Source of the DNA: Yamagishiella unicocca
Lineage: Eukaryota; Chlorophyta; Chlorophyceae; Chlamydomonadales; Volvocaceae
Direction of reading: 5' to 3'
Length of the DNA: 64,000 bases
Assembly: GCA_003116995.1 (NCBI GenBank)
Contig: BDSL01000024.1
Span: 62,001-126,000 of the forward strand
A program made the position numbers and the translations under genes. Below the pieces are notes generated by a model that saw only the letters and a program-made list of their open reading frames with translations, made no database searches and was not told the origin of the DNA. Positions 12,301 to 23,830 of the stretch are shown one piece after another (within the stretch, counting starts at the first letter, position 1; each line of letters begins with the position of its first letter).

Positions 12301-14552
12301 TCCCCTGTGCTTGGGTCCGCTAGGGGTTGAGCCAGACCGGAGCGTCGGACCTCTCACGGCGGCGCTGTCAGCTTCGATGGGCGGCGCGGCTAGCAACAAT
12401 GGGAACAGCGCAGCCGTACCTACCTCCTTGTCCGTCGTCCGTGCTATGCACGCCTGGTTGTGGTCGACTGTTGTCCAAGACGAAAGGCGCCAGGGCGTGT
12501 GGTATGACGCCGAGGCTGGCACCTTCACCTGTGGCACAGCCGACTCGACTGCATACAGCGGTGCTGGGCTGGCGGCTGCCACAAGCGTGCGTGAGCTGGC
12601 GCTCATATTTGAGGTATGATGAGCGCCCGCCGAACATGTGTGGCTTAATAGTCTTTGTTGCGACTTGAGGAAACGCTGGTTGGCCATTTCCGTGACGCCA
12701 GCTTTCTGTATGTAACGATCTGCCAATTTCCCCTTGCAGTTGTTTGGACCCTGCGCTGCTGCCGATTTGACTCGTGGCTGTGATCAGCTCATTCACTCGT
12801 GCCTGGAGCAGCTGCAGGTAATTGAACGGATCGTCATGCTAGTACTGCGGGCTTAGAGGAATTACCGGCTTGACCTGCTGCATCTCCTCGATCCAGTTTC
12901 GGCGAAAAGAGTTCGACGGTCGAAGCCCCAACAACTCACCACGTCCTGTTCGCCCTACCATGCAGGCCTTCTTGGACGCAAACCAAGCTCCCCTGCAGGA
13001 CCTCCTCGATGCCGCTCGCCTGCCCCTGGACAAGCGACTCGCAGCCGTGAACCGCGCAATCCCATCACTTGTATCGCCGTCCGCTACGTCCGCCGCTGGC
13101 CGAGGGCCTCCTTGCCTTACGGCCCTCACTGACACTGTGCAGCGCCTTGGCCGCTGTCTGGCCCTCCGCATGCAGCTGGGTCGTGCAGCAGCTGTCGCAG
13201 CAGAGCGCGCGGCTGACTTTGTCACGCTGGCGCTACGAGAGATGGCGACGACGGTTACCGTCAGCAACAGTAGCAAGGCTTCCATGGACGGCAGTGCCCT
13301 TGGAGCAGTAGCGCCTGAGCGACGGGAGTGGGCAGCTTTGCTGCGGCTGTCGGCAGGCGGCTCAGGAGATGTGGACTGCAGCTACGGCGGCTGTCTGCTT
13401 CCAGATCGCGATGACGCGCTACTCACCGCACATCTCGCGTGTAAGTAGGCCCACATGTCACGGTTTGCGCATGTTGCGTTAAGTTACCGGTAGCCACCCT
13501 TGAGTCCTCCATTGCCCTTGTTTACATGCTACCGCACTGAATGACAAGTTCTCCCCTTTACGAAACTCCAACAGCTATGCTACCAGGACTGGCTGCCGCA
13601 CAGCGTTGGCACCGGTTACCTGCACTGCTGGCGGCGCTTATGGCTGCTCCGCAGTGGAACGTGGGCGCGACCTCTACGGGGGCGCAGGCACCGTCACGCG
13701 GCAAGGGCTACACCACTCCGCGCGGGAGCTCTGTCCCGGCTGCGGGTTGCGCGGCGCAGCAAGTAGTAGCTTCTGCATCGTTCGTTCCTCTGGGAGCCAT
13801 CAGCACTGTGACGGTGGCCTTGTTCCTCAGTCTCCAGGCCGCCATGTCGCAGGTAAGAGGCTAGTAACTGTTACAGTGGGCCCCAGACCGCAAGGTAGAG
13901 ATACCGTGTAGGCGTATGCCAAATACCGTTCATGCGATTGTGAGGGACATCTAGGCGGCCGTCGTTAAAGTGCGTTATTGGTCCATAAAACTTAAGTCCT
14001 CTTACACACTCCCTGTTGTTTCATTGCATATGCCAGGTGCTCCACCCCGCCGCAAGTCAATTCCTGCTGGGTTGCAGCACGCCAGTCGCTGCCATGCTAT
14101 GCGCCTACCAGCGCTTGTCCCTTGCTGTCGCGCAAGCAGCGTCCGCCGGAGCGGGCGGTGAGTGCAGCTCGGCAGCCACGGCAGCGAAGCAGCACATGTT
14201 GGCTTGCCTGGAGCAACTCCCACTGCTCAGGAACTACAACTACACGCAGCCCTACACGCCGGAGACGGTAGTAGCCGACGCTGCTGAGGTCGACGGTGCC
14301 ATGCAGGGCGAGGGAATGGGGGCTGGCACGCCCCTCAGTGCGTCGGTGGAGCTCGGCCAGGGCTGGTGGGCCACCAACAATGTCGGGGCCAGCGTCAGTG
14401 GCACTTCCCAGCCGCTGCATAAGGCAACTGCGGCGGTGGTCCAGATTGAGGCTTGCGAGCCCTCGCTGGCCGACGGGCGTTGGTCGGGTGATTTAGACTC
14501 CTGGCGCCCGCCCGCGCGGCTGCTGCCGTTGGTGATGGGCCAAGTGGGTTGA
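6348..14552 (+). CDS. NAP1: SCAR/WAVE complex subunit NAP1 (HEM family, NCKAP1 homologue)
   Basis: HEM-family scaffold of the WAVE regulatory complex, which activates Arp2/3-driven actin branching at membranes. Exons inferred: 6348-6533, 6588-6629, 6701-6775, 7081-7152, 7253-7357, 7449-7592, 7664-7940, 8083-8323, 8531-8696, 8843-8901, 9046-9151, 9258-9302, 9425-9484, 9588-9716, 9855-10046, 10179-10346, 10472-10741, 10868-11259, 11373-11493, 11596-11742, 11878-11988, 12091-12226, 12324-12613, 12740-12817, 12966-13440, 13575-13852, 14037-14552. The sum is 4881 nt: 1626 residues with every phase consistent. Family landmarks in order: N-terminal RDIQERAWVYSHPSYV, GLLLEDVPRKAAAQ, REVIRQWGLLGFLVFP, ALSLGREELLWFCR, VRELALIFELFGPCA and C-terminal LPLLRNYNYTQPY; each has a counterpart in plant and animal NAP1. 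The protein exceeds plant NAP1 (about 1400) because of Ala/Ser/Gly-rich inserts (exons 14, 17, 18, 21, 22). Introns after exons 2, 3 and 8 use GC donors. The weakest junction is the AAG acceptor of exon 18. Confidence 0.87.
13862..13910 (+). mobile_element. MITE end fragment in NAP1 intron 26
   Basis: AGTAACTGTTACAGTGGG followed by CCCAGACC closely matches the inverted right end of the MITE at 21352-21611 and the relic at 4562. Only about 40 bases are recognisable. Confidence 0.45.
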
Positions 14553-14747
14553 GGTATCGTAGGGTTCGCTTGCACATAGTTTCGTAGCTTGCGTAGGTTG
14601 GCCATAGCCCTTTTGTGGACAAATCCTGGTTCCCTAACTTGATGACAAGTTGGAATATCCCTATATATATTTACGTATACATGCGATAAAACCCGCGGAC
14701 AGTATTCCTGCACCTGCATTCTCGGGACCGTTGGAGTTGCCAGCGCT

Positions 14748-14752
14748 GTAAC
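14748..14752 (+). terminator. Polyadenylation signal TGTAA of NAP1
   Basis: TGTAA, the standard green-algal poly(A) signal, lies about 195 bases after the NAP1 stop. It predicts cleavage near 14765. Confidence 0.6.
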
Positions 14753-14769
14753 ATGCTAGTACCCAGTAT

Positions 14770-16271
14770 TATATGATGGAGCTCTCAGGGGGTCAAAGCC
14801 ATCGCGTAGTATCTATTAGGATCACCTGCATCCAAAATGCGCAGTTTAATTGCGTGATTAACAGCTGGCTACAGTGTCATCGTCTAAGTTTGGAATGGGA
14901 AGTCCTGCCACCCCTGCCCTTCTAGCATTTGCTAGCTTCCTGGACTCTAAAAGTTTGTTCTGGTTGCTCGAAGACGACAGAAGGAAAACTGTAATTGGTT
15001 TCGTAGACAGGTGGCTGAGTTTCATAAAACTTCAGAGCCAGGCTCGCAGTCCTTCTGGTATAGACCTTAAGGCAGGGCAGGCCTCATAGCCAGAGCTTAC
15101 AATAGGCATGTCTGAACCTGTTTAAGCCAGGTTATGGTAGGTTTTGTGTGCTCTTGCAGCTCATTCGTTACGGTCTTCAGGTCCCAGGCGACCAGTGCCC
15201 TACCTGCAGTCCTTACCTCGGTTGCACTGTTAGTCGCGATACGAAAATGCATGATCGCTGCACAGTGGAGCCTTATGTAGATGGTTTGTGGGCACGATCT
15301 CGTGTTCTCCTGGCAAAGCTTCATTTCAGCCCTGCGCGTGCACCCTTGTTTGGGAACCAGCAAAGCGCCCGACCCCTGGGGTCGTATTGATGCTGATCTA
15401 TTTCAACTTTCACCTTGACTTCGCAGCCTCGCGGGTTTGCGTACAGAGTCGTACACCGAGGTGAGCGGGTGCCCGCCATGGTATAAGTATTTGCATGGTC
15501 CCTCATGGTTTGCGTTCCGACCACTTAGGATGGTGCCGCGAGGCGCGATGGTGCCGGTGCTGACACTTATAGGGTAGGAATTGCTAAAAGCGGGTACTGA
15601 TGGAGGAGGGCCATTAGCAGGGCGGCGAAGAAAAAGGGTTTGCAGCGACTTGCAAAATTGTAAAGGACTTAGAAAGCGACCCCCCAGACAGTTACGCGGG
15701 ATAATGAATCAGACGCAGCCTCCACGGATGCTGTCGCATATGGGCCGAGAGCGTTCGCAAACGCAGTCGGTATCGCAACCCTTGCTAGGCGAGGCTGCGC
15801 TCACACGTACCGGTACCCGATGCGAACGTACCTGAGGTGTAAAAATATCAGTTTCACGTAACATTACCAAATGGGAACTATGAATCACTCCCAAGGATCC
15901 CAAGGATTGCACAGCTGCCAACGTGCGCGATGGGACCGACCCGCAAGCCGCCAAGTGGATCAATCTGATGATCGCGGACCGGCTGCGGACCCTGTAGTCG
16001 TATATCCGCACATCGTTTCACTTTAAGCAAATCACTTGCGTTCGCCTGGCAGCAACGCGACACTCCACCGCGCCTGTGAGGCATATCCTTCACGTGAACC
16101 GACAGGCCAAGCACGCCTCAGCCGTCCCTCCGTTTCGACAGCAGCCATCCTGGAAACACCATCTTCTAGCCCGTGATATTAAGCCAACCTGACACGAGCT
16201 GCGGCGGGCGATCAGCTGGCTGGTGGCCGCCTTTCCGCGATCACGCGGCCCAGCCCCTGCGTCACGCACGG
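14770..16271. other. Intergenic region between NAP1 and the F-box gene
   Basis: No recognisable coding exon, RNA gene or repeat family member was seen. Short open frames around 14874 and 15148 have no family resemblance. The right part presumably contains the promoter and 5' UTR of the F-box gene. Confidence 0.4.
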
Positions 16272-19200
16272 ATGATCCTGACCCCTGGGTCACACGGTGC
16301 TGCGCCGCTTGCAGCCCCAAGCAACGTAGCCCGCCGCGCGTCCCAGCGCCAACACATGCCCACAGACGTCAATGCCGGGAGCTTTCCGATCGGCTTGGAG
16401 CGCCTACCCTGGGATGTGCTGGTGTGCGACGCGCCAACCGCGCGAGGAGCCGTGGGTCGCTTTGACGTGGGAGCCAATTATGGGTTTGGCTCGGGCAGCG
16501 GCATAATCAACGACATGAAGGCTGTTGGCACGCTGGCAGCAGCAACTGGCAGGCCTGTCACCAACACCGCTGGCGGCGGTCGTCGCGACGAAGGCGGCGG
16601 CGGCATGACGGACGCCGGCCGCGCTCCGGAGCCGCCGCCGCCGCCGCCATGTGAAACCGGGGGCGATACCGGCAGCGGCAGCGGCAGCAGCAGCAGCGGC
16701 AGCAGCAGCCTCAGTAGCAACAATAGCAGCACGGTTAGGGGCATCTTCGATCGCTTGACGGGCGGCGACCTAGCCCGTTGCTGCGCCGTGCACTCAAGCT
16801 GGCGAGCCTGGCTGGACGAGCCGTCAGAGCCTACTGCTAGCCGCGGCCGCTGTGGTGGCGTCGAAGGTGGTGGTGGTGGTGGTGGTGTGAGCGGTGGTCG
16901 GCCATCAGGCGCGTGGCTTTGGGTGCAGGCCGCCGCGCGCGACTTTGGGTCGCCTCCGTCCGCCTGGCAGCAACAACCTAACAAGCTTAGCAGCAGCCCC
17001 TGGCAGCAACAACCTAACAACCTGAGCAGCAGCCCCTGGCAGCAATGGCGCCAGCAGCCGGGTCAAGAGCAGCAGCCGAAAGGAGCCCCACACGAGCAGC
17101 GGCAGCAGCAGAAACGGGTGCAGCAGCCGCATGCGCCAGGCATGCCCCCACAGCATCGCGACTGGGCCCTTGGCAGCAACAATGGCACCGGGAGTAGCGG
17201 CGGCAGCAGTAGCGCCCTGCTGACACCCCTCACCTCCAGGAGCAGTAGCGCGCCCAGGCGTCGCAGCAGCAGCGACAACAACAGCGGCAACCAGGAGGAA
17301 GAAGCCGCTGCCGCCACCGCCACCGCCACCGCCATCGCCACCGCCGCTGCGGCCGCCACCACCACCGCCGCCACCACCGCCGCCGCAGCAGCAGCTGTCG
17401 CCTCCATCCCCAACCTGCCGCCGCACTACCACACCTGCCACCGGTTGCCGCCACAGCAGGGGCAGCAGCAGCAGCAGCCAAAGCCAAAGCCGCAGCTGCA
17501 GCAGCAGCAGCAGCTACCGCCGGCGGCGCCGCCGCAGCAGCTGCCACCGCCGCCGCCGCAGACATCGCTCGCCGCCGCCGTGCGGATTGTGGTTCCCTTG
17601 ACAGCAGCCCCACAGCTGGCGGACACGGCAGCCGCCGACGGCGCGCGGCGCCGGCAGCGGGTGCTGTCGCGGGCGGCGGAGGCTGTCGCGGCTGGGCAGC
17701 AGCGGGGCCACGCAGCTTACACGCAGTGCCTGGAGGGGGTGTTGCTAGAGCGGCTGCAGGCGGGCAGGCACGCGCTGCAGGGGGTGCCACGAGCTCTCCG
17801 CCTGGCAGGAAGCTACGTGCAGGTGCGTGGGCAGTGCGGGGGTGCGCTGCTGAATGCGTGGGCGGTGCGCCGGGAGCCGGAGCTGGGTTCTGGTTGGGAT
17901 CGATGGAAGCAGCTCGCTTTGTGCTGTAGACGCAGCAAAGCGCGTACACCGACCAAAATCGAAACATGATGCGATCCGAGTTGCAGCATGCAAGGGGCGG
18001 GTTGAGTTGCTGCGGCGAAGAGGGAGGCGGGTAGGGAGGGAGGACATGGCCGGCCGTTACTGGCTCGCTCCCAGCTGCGCCAGCCGTCGCGCACCACAGC
18101 ACACACCTTTGCCAGCCGGCCCGTCAGTTTTCTTGTGGCATTGCCTCTTATGGCACGATTCATTATCGTACGCCATGAAATATCGTAACTCGCCCGATCC
18201 GTGCATCAGTCGAACCAACAGTTGCATGCGGTTGTGCCCCCTGGACGGGTATTGTTGTCATACATGCAAACAAACGCAGGTGCGGCGGCACCCTCGTACG
18301 GGCGCACACTGCGGCCGCTTCGGCACCACCCTGGAGCGAGCTGCGGAGCGGCTGTACGGCATGTGCGCGGACGGCAGGGCGCTGCTGGATGCGGAAATGC
18401 GTTGGTCAGTACTTGGTGCGAAGTAGTGGGCTGCCGGGGAAAGAAGAGGAACAGCCGGGGGCGGGTGATGGCGTCGGGTGCTAATAAATGGCTGGGCGGC
18501 TGGGCGGTGAGGCGCCCCGCGATGGTGAGGCGTCTGACGTCTGGCGGGTACTGGAGAGCTGGCCCGTGCGTTCGTGCGTGGATGGGCAGCTGGCTCGGCT
18601 GACGGCGTCGGGATGTTGGTGTGTGGCGAGTTGTGTCGGGATGTTGGTGTGTGGCGAGTTTGGTTGCTGGTTTCCTAGAGCCTTGCCACGCACCTACCTG
18701 CCAACCCCAATATTAAACGTCTCTCACCAAACGTATGTGGGACCTTGCGTTCGTTAAGTTCATTTTTAAATGTATTAAATGAGGTCTCCTCGCCGACTGG
18801 CCGCCGCTCACGTGACAACTGGGAAACGTTTTCAATAGCCGTTGCTAAATTGCCTGCCTGCAAAAGCTGATAACTGATTCACGTTTATTACCTCTTGCTC
18901 CCTGCGCTTTCCGGAGCCCTCCCTTACTCCCGCCTATGGACACCCCTGGTCGGCGCTATTTCCATCCTGCTCGCCACCGACCCCTGCTCTCTCCCCCCTC
19001 TCCGACCCGTTGCAACACCCCGTCGATCGCCCCCGCGTCCGCCCGCCCTCATCAGGCAGGTCCAGGAGGACGACGGCGGCCACTCCGGCGCGCAGCTCAG
19101 CTCCGTCCGCTGCAGCCTGGCGCTCTACACCCACGCCGCAGACCTGCACCTCGCTGATGCGTGCGTGGCGCTGGAGGCGGTGGCGGCCGGCCTGGGCGCG

Positions 19201-19557
19201 GGAGGTGTGGTGCTGGGGCAGGAGGACGCGCACAGCAGACGCGCGGCGCAGCAGCTGCTGGGGCTGCTGGCGGGCGGGCGACAGAGGCTGCGGGACGTGT
19301 CAGCGCTGGTGCCGCGGCTGGGAACCCGGCCCCCGGCGGGGTGTGAGGAGGCATGCGCGGCGGCGGCGGCGCTGCAGGGCGCGGTTCAAGCGGTGGGGGA
19401 GGTGCTGGGGCGGGGAGAGTGCTTGTGGATGGAACGCGTGGCGGCGGCGCTGGTGTGTGAGGCGACGGCCGTGGAGCGGCTGCTGCCTTACATCCCGTCG
19501 ACTTGGGTGTGCATGACTGGCGGCGGTAAGGGTGGCGGCGGCGGCACCACAGCCTAA
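16272..19557 (+). CDS. F-box protein with Gln/Ala/Ser-rich central region
   Basis: Inferred exons 16272-16423, 16739-17822, 18280-18404 and 19056-19557 total 1863 nt (620 residues) in consistent phase. Joining exons 1 and 2 gives LPWDVLVGIFDRLTGGDLAR followed by CCAVHSSWRAW, an orthodox F-box (LPxxVLxxIFxxLxxxDLxRCxxVxxxWR) near residues 44-75. A tryptophan-containing segment WLWVQAAARDFG follows. F-box proteins usually recruit substrates to SCF ubiquitin ligases through SKP1. Residues roughly 135-390 are Gln, Ser, Ala and Pro repeats. The C-terminal 240 residues are Ala/Leu-rich helical sequence with no recognised family, so the substrate is unknown. The 315-nt first intron is open in frame, so its retention would insert 105 residues and split the F-box. 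An in-frame second start exists at 16356. The third intron contains a short duplication at 18605-18660. Confidence 0.62.
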
Positions 19558-19798
19558 GGGCTGCGGATGAAGCTGTGCTGCATCGCGGATTTCATCTTTG
19601 AAGGGAGGGCCCAAGTCGTGTTGGTCCAGCCCAGTGCGGTTAGTTCTGGATGCCGCGCGGCATGAGTGCTGCTTTGTACTATCATGCGGGGCGAGAGACG
19701 TCACGGATGGAGGAACTGCCAGAGTCAGCCAGAGTCAGCGGCTGACGACTGGGTTCAGTGACAATGGGCGGGGCCAAAGCTCCATAGGCACGTTATGA

Positions 19799-19803
19799 TG
19801 TAA
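19799..19803 (+). terminator. Polyadenylation signal TGTAA of the F-box gene
   Basis: TGTAA in ATGATGTAATTATTT, about 240 bases after the stop at 19557. The spacing is normal for algal 3' UTRs. Confidence 0.6.
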
Positions 19804-20371
19804 TTATTTTGATTTGGGTTATGTTCGTGGTCGGTGGTGGTTGGGGGCGGGGTTCAGCATGACAGCTACGGACGTTGCCTCTGCAAGCACGTTGTTTTTA
19901 CGTTGCGTCGCGTTTTACGTGTAAAATGAGTGATAGCTGACGCGCCGGATGCGTTGAGTCTTTCGTAACGCCACAGTTGTTACCATCAGCAGTTTGGTCC
20001 GCGTGCATGCCATCGTTGCTTTGCTCGGACATCCATCCACAAAGCTAATAAAATATTGCGTAGTATGTCTAATTCCTAACAACAGTTGACTTGGTGACGC
20101 TCTGGAGCCTCTGGTTCAAAGCCCCATGCGGCAACGATTTGAAACGTCGTACTCTCGTACAGGCATTTTCCCAGCATGCGAAGCATGCACGAGTGCTCAT
20201 AACAGTTTCGAGGATAAAGATGGGAATAACACTACACATTTGTAAATTACATCGTCCCTTTACACACAGTAGGATCTGACGCGAACACGCAGAGAAGCCG
20301 TCCACCTGTCGTTCAGCGCTTTCGCGAGCAAGGAGTGGCCCACGAAGCTTAACACAACCTTGTTGCGAGAA

Positions 20372-22825
20372 ATGGCGCAGGTTACAGGCATCAAAGCTGC
20401 TAACGCAGAGGTCAGCATACGGTAGTTCTTTTCAAGCAGCTGCGAGGTATCTTGGCTAATACGCGTCGCCCGTCCATCTACAGGAACAATATCGCCAATT
20501 GCGAAAAGAACTGCGCGACCAGAAGCAGAACCTGCACAGTGAGTTCATTCGACTGCTGAGTTTTGGTGGAATGCGGACTGACGCCCTACTGTTCATGGCT
20601 GCAGGGAACAAGGAAGTGCTTTGCGATATCAGCACCAACCGCCTCGATGAGGCTGTCAGGCGCCTTGACCAAGTGCGGGAACAGGGTCAGGCCCTGGGTG
20701 AGTAACGAACAGCGCGGCCAAACTTTGTTGATACGTACGTTCACTGCATCCAACGTACTATCCCCAACCTCCATGGATTATTTGCAGGTGACAAATTCCA
20801 GAAGTCTAAGGATGTGTCGGCACAGGCCGATATCCTCCGTACCCTCGCGGGCTATGGTGTGGAGGCAACGAACAAGCTGGTGCAGCAACAGCAGGTATGG
20901 ACCCCCGCTAGCCGTGCCTCCATGCAGGATTTTGTAAATCTGATGCGTGGCTTTGCTTGTTGGTTTCTCTGCAGGGGCGTGGTCCTTTGGAGCTGATACG
21001 GGCGCTGAGGGCAGCATTTGTGCACACCAGCGACCCGCAGCTCGATGGTGAAGAGGACCCAATGGCCTTCTGCTGGGCAGAGCTGGCAGCGGCAACTGAA
21101 CACCTTCGGAGGCCGGCGCGGGGTAAGTACCAACAAACCAGAGGTGTTCTGCCTGGCACCAGGACTCAATGCCAGGGCTTTGGTCCTTCCTCACGTTATT
21201 CCGCGGTGCAGCAATGAAAACTCCTCTGCATGAGAAGAAAGACAAATTTGGTTGAACAGGCAATCATTATGGCAATTTGGGTCGAAGCAAGCCATGGTTG
21301 TTCGATTTCGTTGCCATTACATCTAAATAGGACTCTGCCCTTCTAGGGAACGGTAGTAGTCCACGTTAATGGGTTCCAGACCAAAAGGTCTGGAACCCAC
21401 ATCGCCTGACATTGAAGGGACAGAACCCCAACCGCACCGCAACAAAGGCAAACCATCATGACACCAGCAAACCCAAGACACTCCGGGCTGTCGGCTGGTG
21501 TTGTGGTGGTTTGCCTATGTCCCGGTGCACGTCGGTTTCTATCTCTTGCAGGCGATGTGCCCGATGGTTCTACCCTCTGGCCTGTAACCCACTGTAACAG
21601 TTACTACTACCAAGAGCCCTGCCTCCACGTAGCCAGGGCCAATCACGGCCCCATAAGGGAATGGTGTTGGGCTTACAGTCGCCATATGTTTGTGGACCTG
21701 CAGGTATGCACACCATGCTGGGGCCCCTTGACGCAAAGCCCAAGGAGAGGAAGGCACCGGCACAGAGGTCGAAGCGTCCGGTGAGCACACATTGGGTTCC
21801 CTTGGTGACACGTGGTAAATCCACGTGTTCCGAATAGCTGCCTTTGTTTAGGTTCTCTAATCATAGTTGCTAGTAAGAGAATGCGCACGCTTTATGGTTA
21901 ATCGGTTTTCCCAAATGAACAGGCATTGGCCGAGCTGGTAAAGCCAGACGAGCTGGAGCAGATCGTGGAGGAGGAGAAGCAGGAGACCGACCGCAACATG
22001 GAGACAATGTGGGCTATCATTAAGGCCCAACCACACCCTGTGGTAAGACATGCATAAGTGTACAGGAGTCAAAACACCCAACGCCGATTTAACTGTATAC
22101 CTGCCTGATGTTCGGCACCAGAGCAAACCCGCACTTCTTCGCCCGAGGGCCGACTGCTGCGCTGGTTTACCGGCCTAATCTGACCCAACTCTTTTGTTCC
22201 TTTTCCTTAAGTCCACTGTCAAATTTTGTCATATTGCCAACCGCAACACCCATGGTCCTGGTTGCATGGCTCATTAACCGGCAGGTACCCATTGCGGAGC
22301 TCGTCCTCAACCACCTTTCCTTCGGGCAGACTGTGGAGAACATCTTCACTCTGGCCTTCTTGGTGCGGGATAACAAGGTCGCTATTCTGAAAGAAACCGA
22401 GCGCGGTCTGTGCGTGCGGGCTCTGGAGTCCAAGAAGGCGGACAACGCCGCTGCGGCAGGGGGCAGGCAGCAAGCGGCCACGCACGCGCAGCAGCAGTTC
22501 GTGATGTCGGTAAGCCCAGCTGGGGATTATGGAAAAGCTATTATTCAGCGAGGAAACGGCTGTTTATAACACGGTGTTATTGTGCACATGCATTGCGGTT
22601 TTATGTTTGCTGCCCTGCGTACGAGAGCCTCATACCATTGAATTCCATTCCGTACCCGGTGCCCTGCCTCGCCAGATCCACATGGACGACTGGAACATCA
22701 TGCGCAAGTTGGTTGCGCTGGACGACTGCCTCATGCCGCACCGGGAGAGCCGCAGCGATCAGGGACAACAAGCACGCGCCGCGGCGTCCAAGCGAAACAA
22801 GAAGCAGCGGCGTACGAGCCCATGA
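20372..22825 (+). CDS. NSE4: NSE4, kleisin subunit of the SMC5/6 complex
   Basis: NSE4 bridges the SMC5 and SMC6 heads and binds NSE1/NSE3; the complex acts in DNA repair and replication-fork maintenance. Inferred exons: 20372-20410, 20484-20538, 20605-20697, 20788-20894, 20975-21122, 21704-21780, 21923-22042, 22285-22509, 22676-22825; 1014 nt, 337 residues, all phases agreeing. Landmarks: N-terminal helical segment (EQYRQLRKELRDQK and NRLDEAVRRLDQVREQG), TMLGPLDA before a basic linker, EETDRNM-like QETDRNMETMW, then the C-terminal winged helix hallmark FGQTVENIFTLAFLVRD and MDDWNIMRKL. The length is a little below plant NSE4 (about 400). The 13-codon first exon makes the start less certain than the rest. 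Intron 5 (21123-21703) carries a MITE. It sits head-to-tail with the F-box gene upstream, with no functional link evident. Confidence 0.87.
21352..21611. mobile_element. MITE with long imperfect terminal inverted repeats (NSE4 intron 5)
   Basis: The left end is GGTAGTAGTCCACGTTAATG and the right end is the inverse, ending ACTACTACC. Both arms contain TCGCCTG about 65-75 bases in, so the terminal inverted repeats extend roughly 100 bases with mismatches. The left arm also folds on itself (TTCCAGACC...GGTCTGGAA). The element is about 260 bp and non-coding, so it needs a transposase in trans. No clear target-site duplication was identified. Related ends lie at 4562 and 13862. Confidence 0.65.
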
Positions 22826-22999
22826 TGGATTGCGTGTACATTATATAACTGCAGAGATGAACGCGTGTGTATGCCACGGCTGCATTGTTGTCCCGTGCGT
22901 CGGTGCAACGAAGACTGATGTTCCCTACCTGGTTTCTGGCTCAGTTCGGTTCAAAGTGGTGATGTGTACATACGGTATGGGCTTGGCTGCCGAGCCGCT

Positions 23000-23004
23000 G
23001 TAAA
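23000..23004 (+). terminator. Polyadenylation signal TGTAA of NSE4
   Basis: TGTAA lies about 175 bases after the NSE4 stop codon, the expected algal signal and spacing. Confidence 0.6.
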
Positions 23005-23009
23005 GCCGC

Positions 23010-23830
23010 CGGCATCGAATGCCATTAGCTGTAGGGGTCCCATAACGATAGGGCCTACATAGGGATCGATTGGGTGTACTCTACGTGAAGGCCAGATCGA
23101 CGATGTACATCAGCACACGGTTGACTTTTCCTAACAATGAGTGGTGGATATGTTAGGCACGTTCGGGAGTTGCACCAGCTTGTTAAGTCCTATTCGTTCC
23201 TTCAAATTGCTTAGGCTACTGAGTGCTGACCGCATGCAGGAAAGGGCGCCTTGTACTGTACGCGCTTCGGTTCTAAGTACTTCTCCCTGTATGTGACAGT
23301 TGGCTCGTAATTGTAAACTGACACAGATATCATATCGTCAGGCAGTTTGTGGCCTTCCGCAATAGTGGCGACAGAGCCTACAGCACCATAAAGCGATCGC
23401 TGGGAGTCTATCTGGGCTGGGCTGGATTTTTAACCGGTTGTTTCGTATAATTCATGATCCGGGTCGACCCTCGCCACTTGCAGCAATGGGACGCCGCCGC
23501 AGCCTCGCCTGCCGTTGAAGCCCGGGAAAATTGACGTCAGGAACAAACGTGTGCTGGTGCCAGGCTGCGAATGGCGTTCCTGTGCCATACAAACGGCGTA
23601 ACTCCTGTGTCGTCGTTTTATATCGTTTACTGCAACCTCGCATGCTCTACATCGAGCTTGCCCTGTCAGCCGCGGCTACGACCTTCCCGTCTTCCTCGCG
23701 GCTGGCGCAAGCCAAGCTGTCGACTAGAGCTGTCCTACACTGACGCTAAGGGGGCGGAGGCGTACCTGGGCGAGAGGCCACGGCGGCGGCAAAAGTGCTA
23801 TTGCCGGGGACCGGGCGGCGACGAAGATAG
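23010..23830. other. Intergenic region after NSE4
   Basis: No exon was recognised with confidence. Open frames at 23531-23743 and 23571-24047 show no family resemblance. The missing 5' exons of the methyltransferase relic would be expected here but were not found. Confidence 0.35.

Noticed and set aside
17230..18102. Minus-strand Ala/Arg-rich open frame of 290 codons
   Set aside because: Antisense of the CAG/GCC-repeat exon of the F-box gene.
23795..23830. VLLPGTG-like string as SAM-binding motif I of the methyltransferase
   Set aside because: It ends in a stop after four arginines and lacks the following beta-2 region, so it could be chance. Mentioned only as a possible decayed trace.
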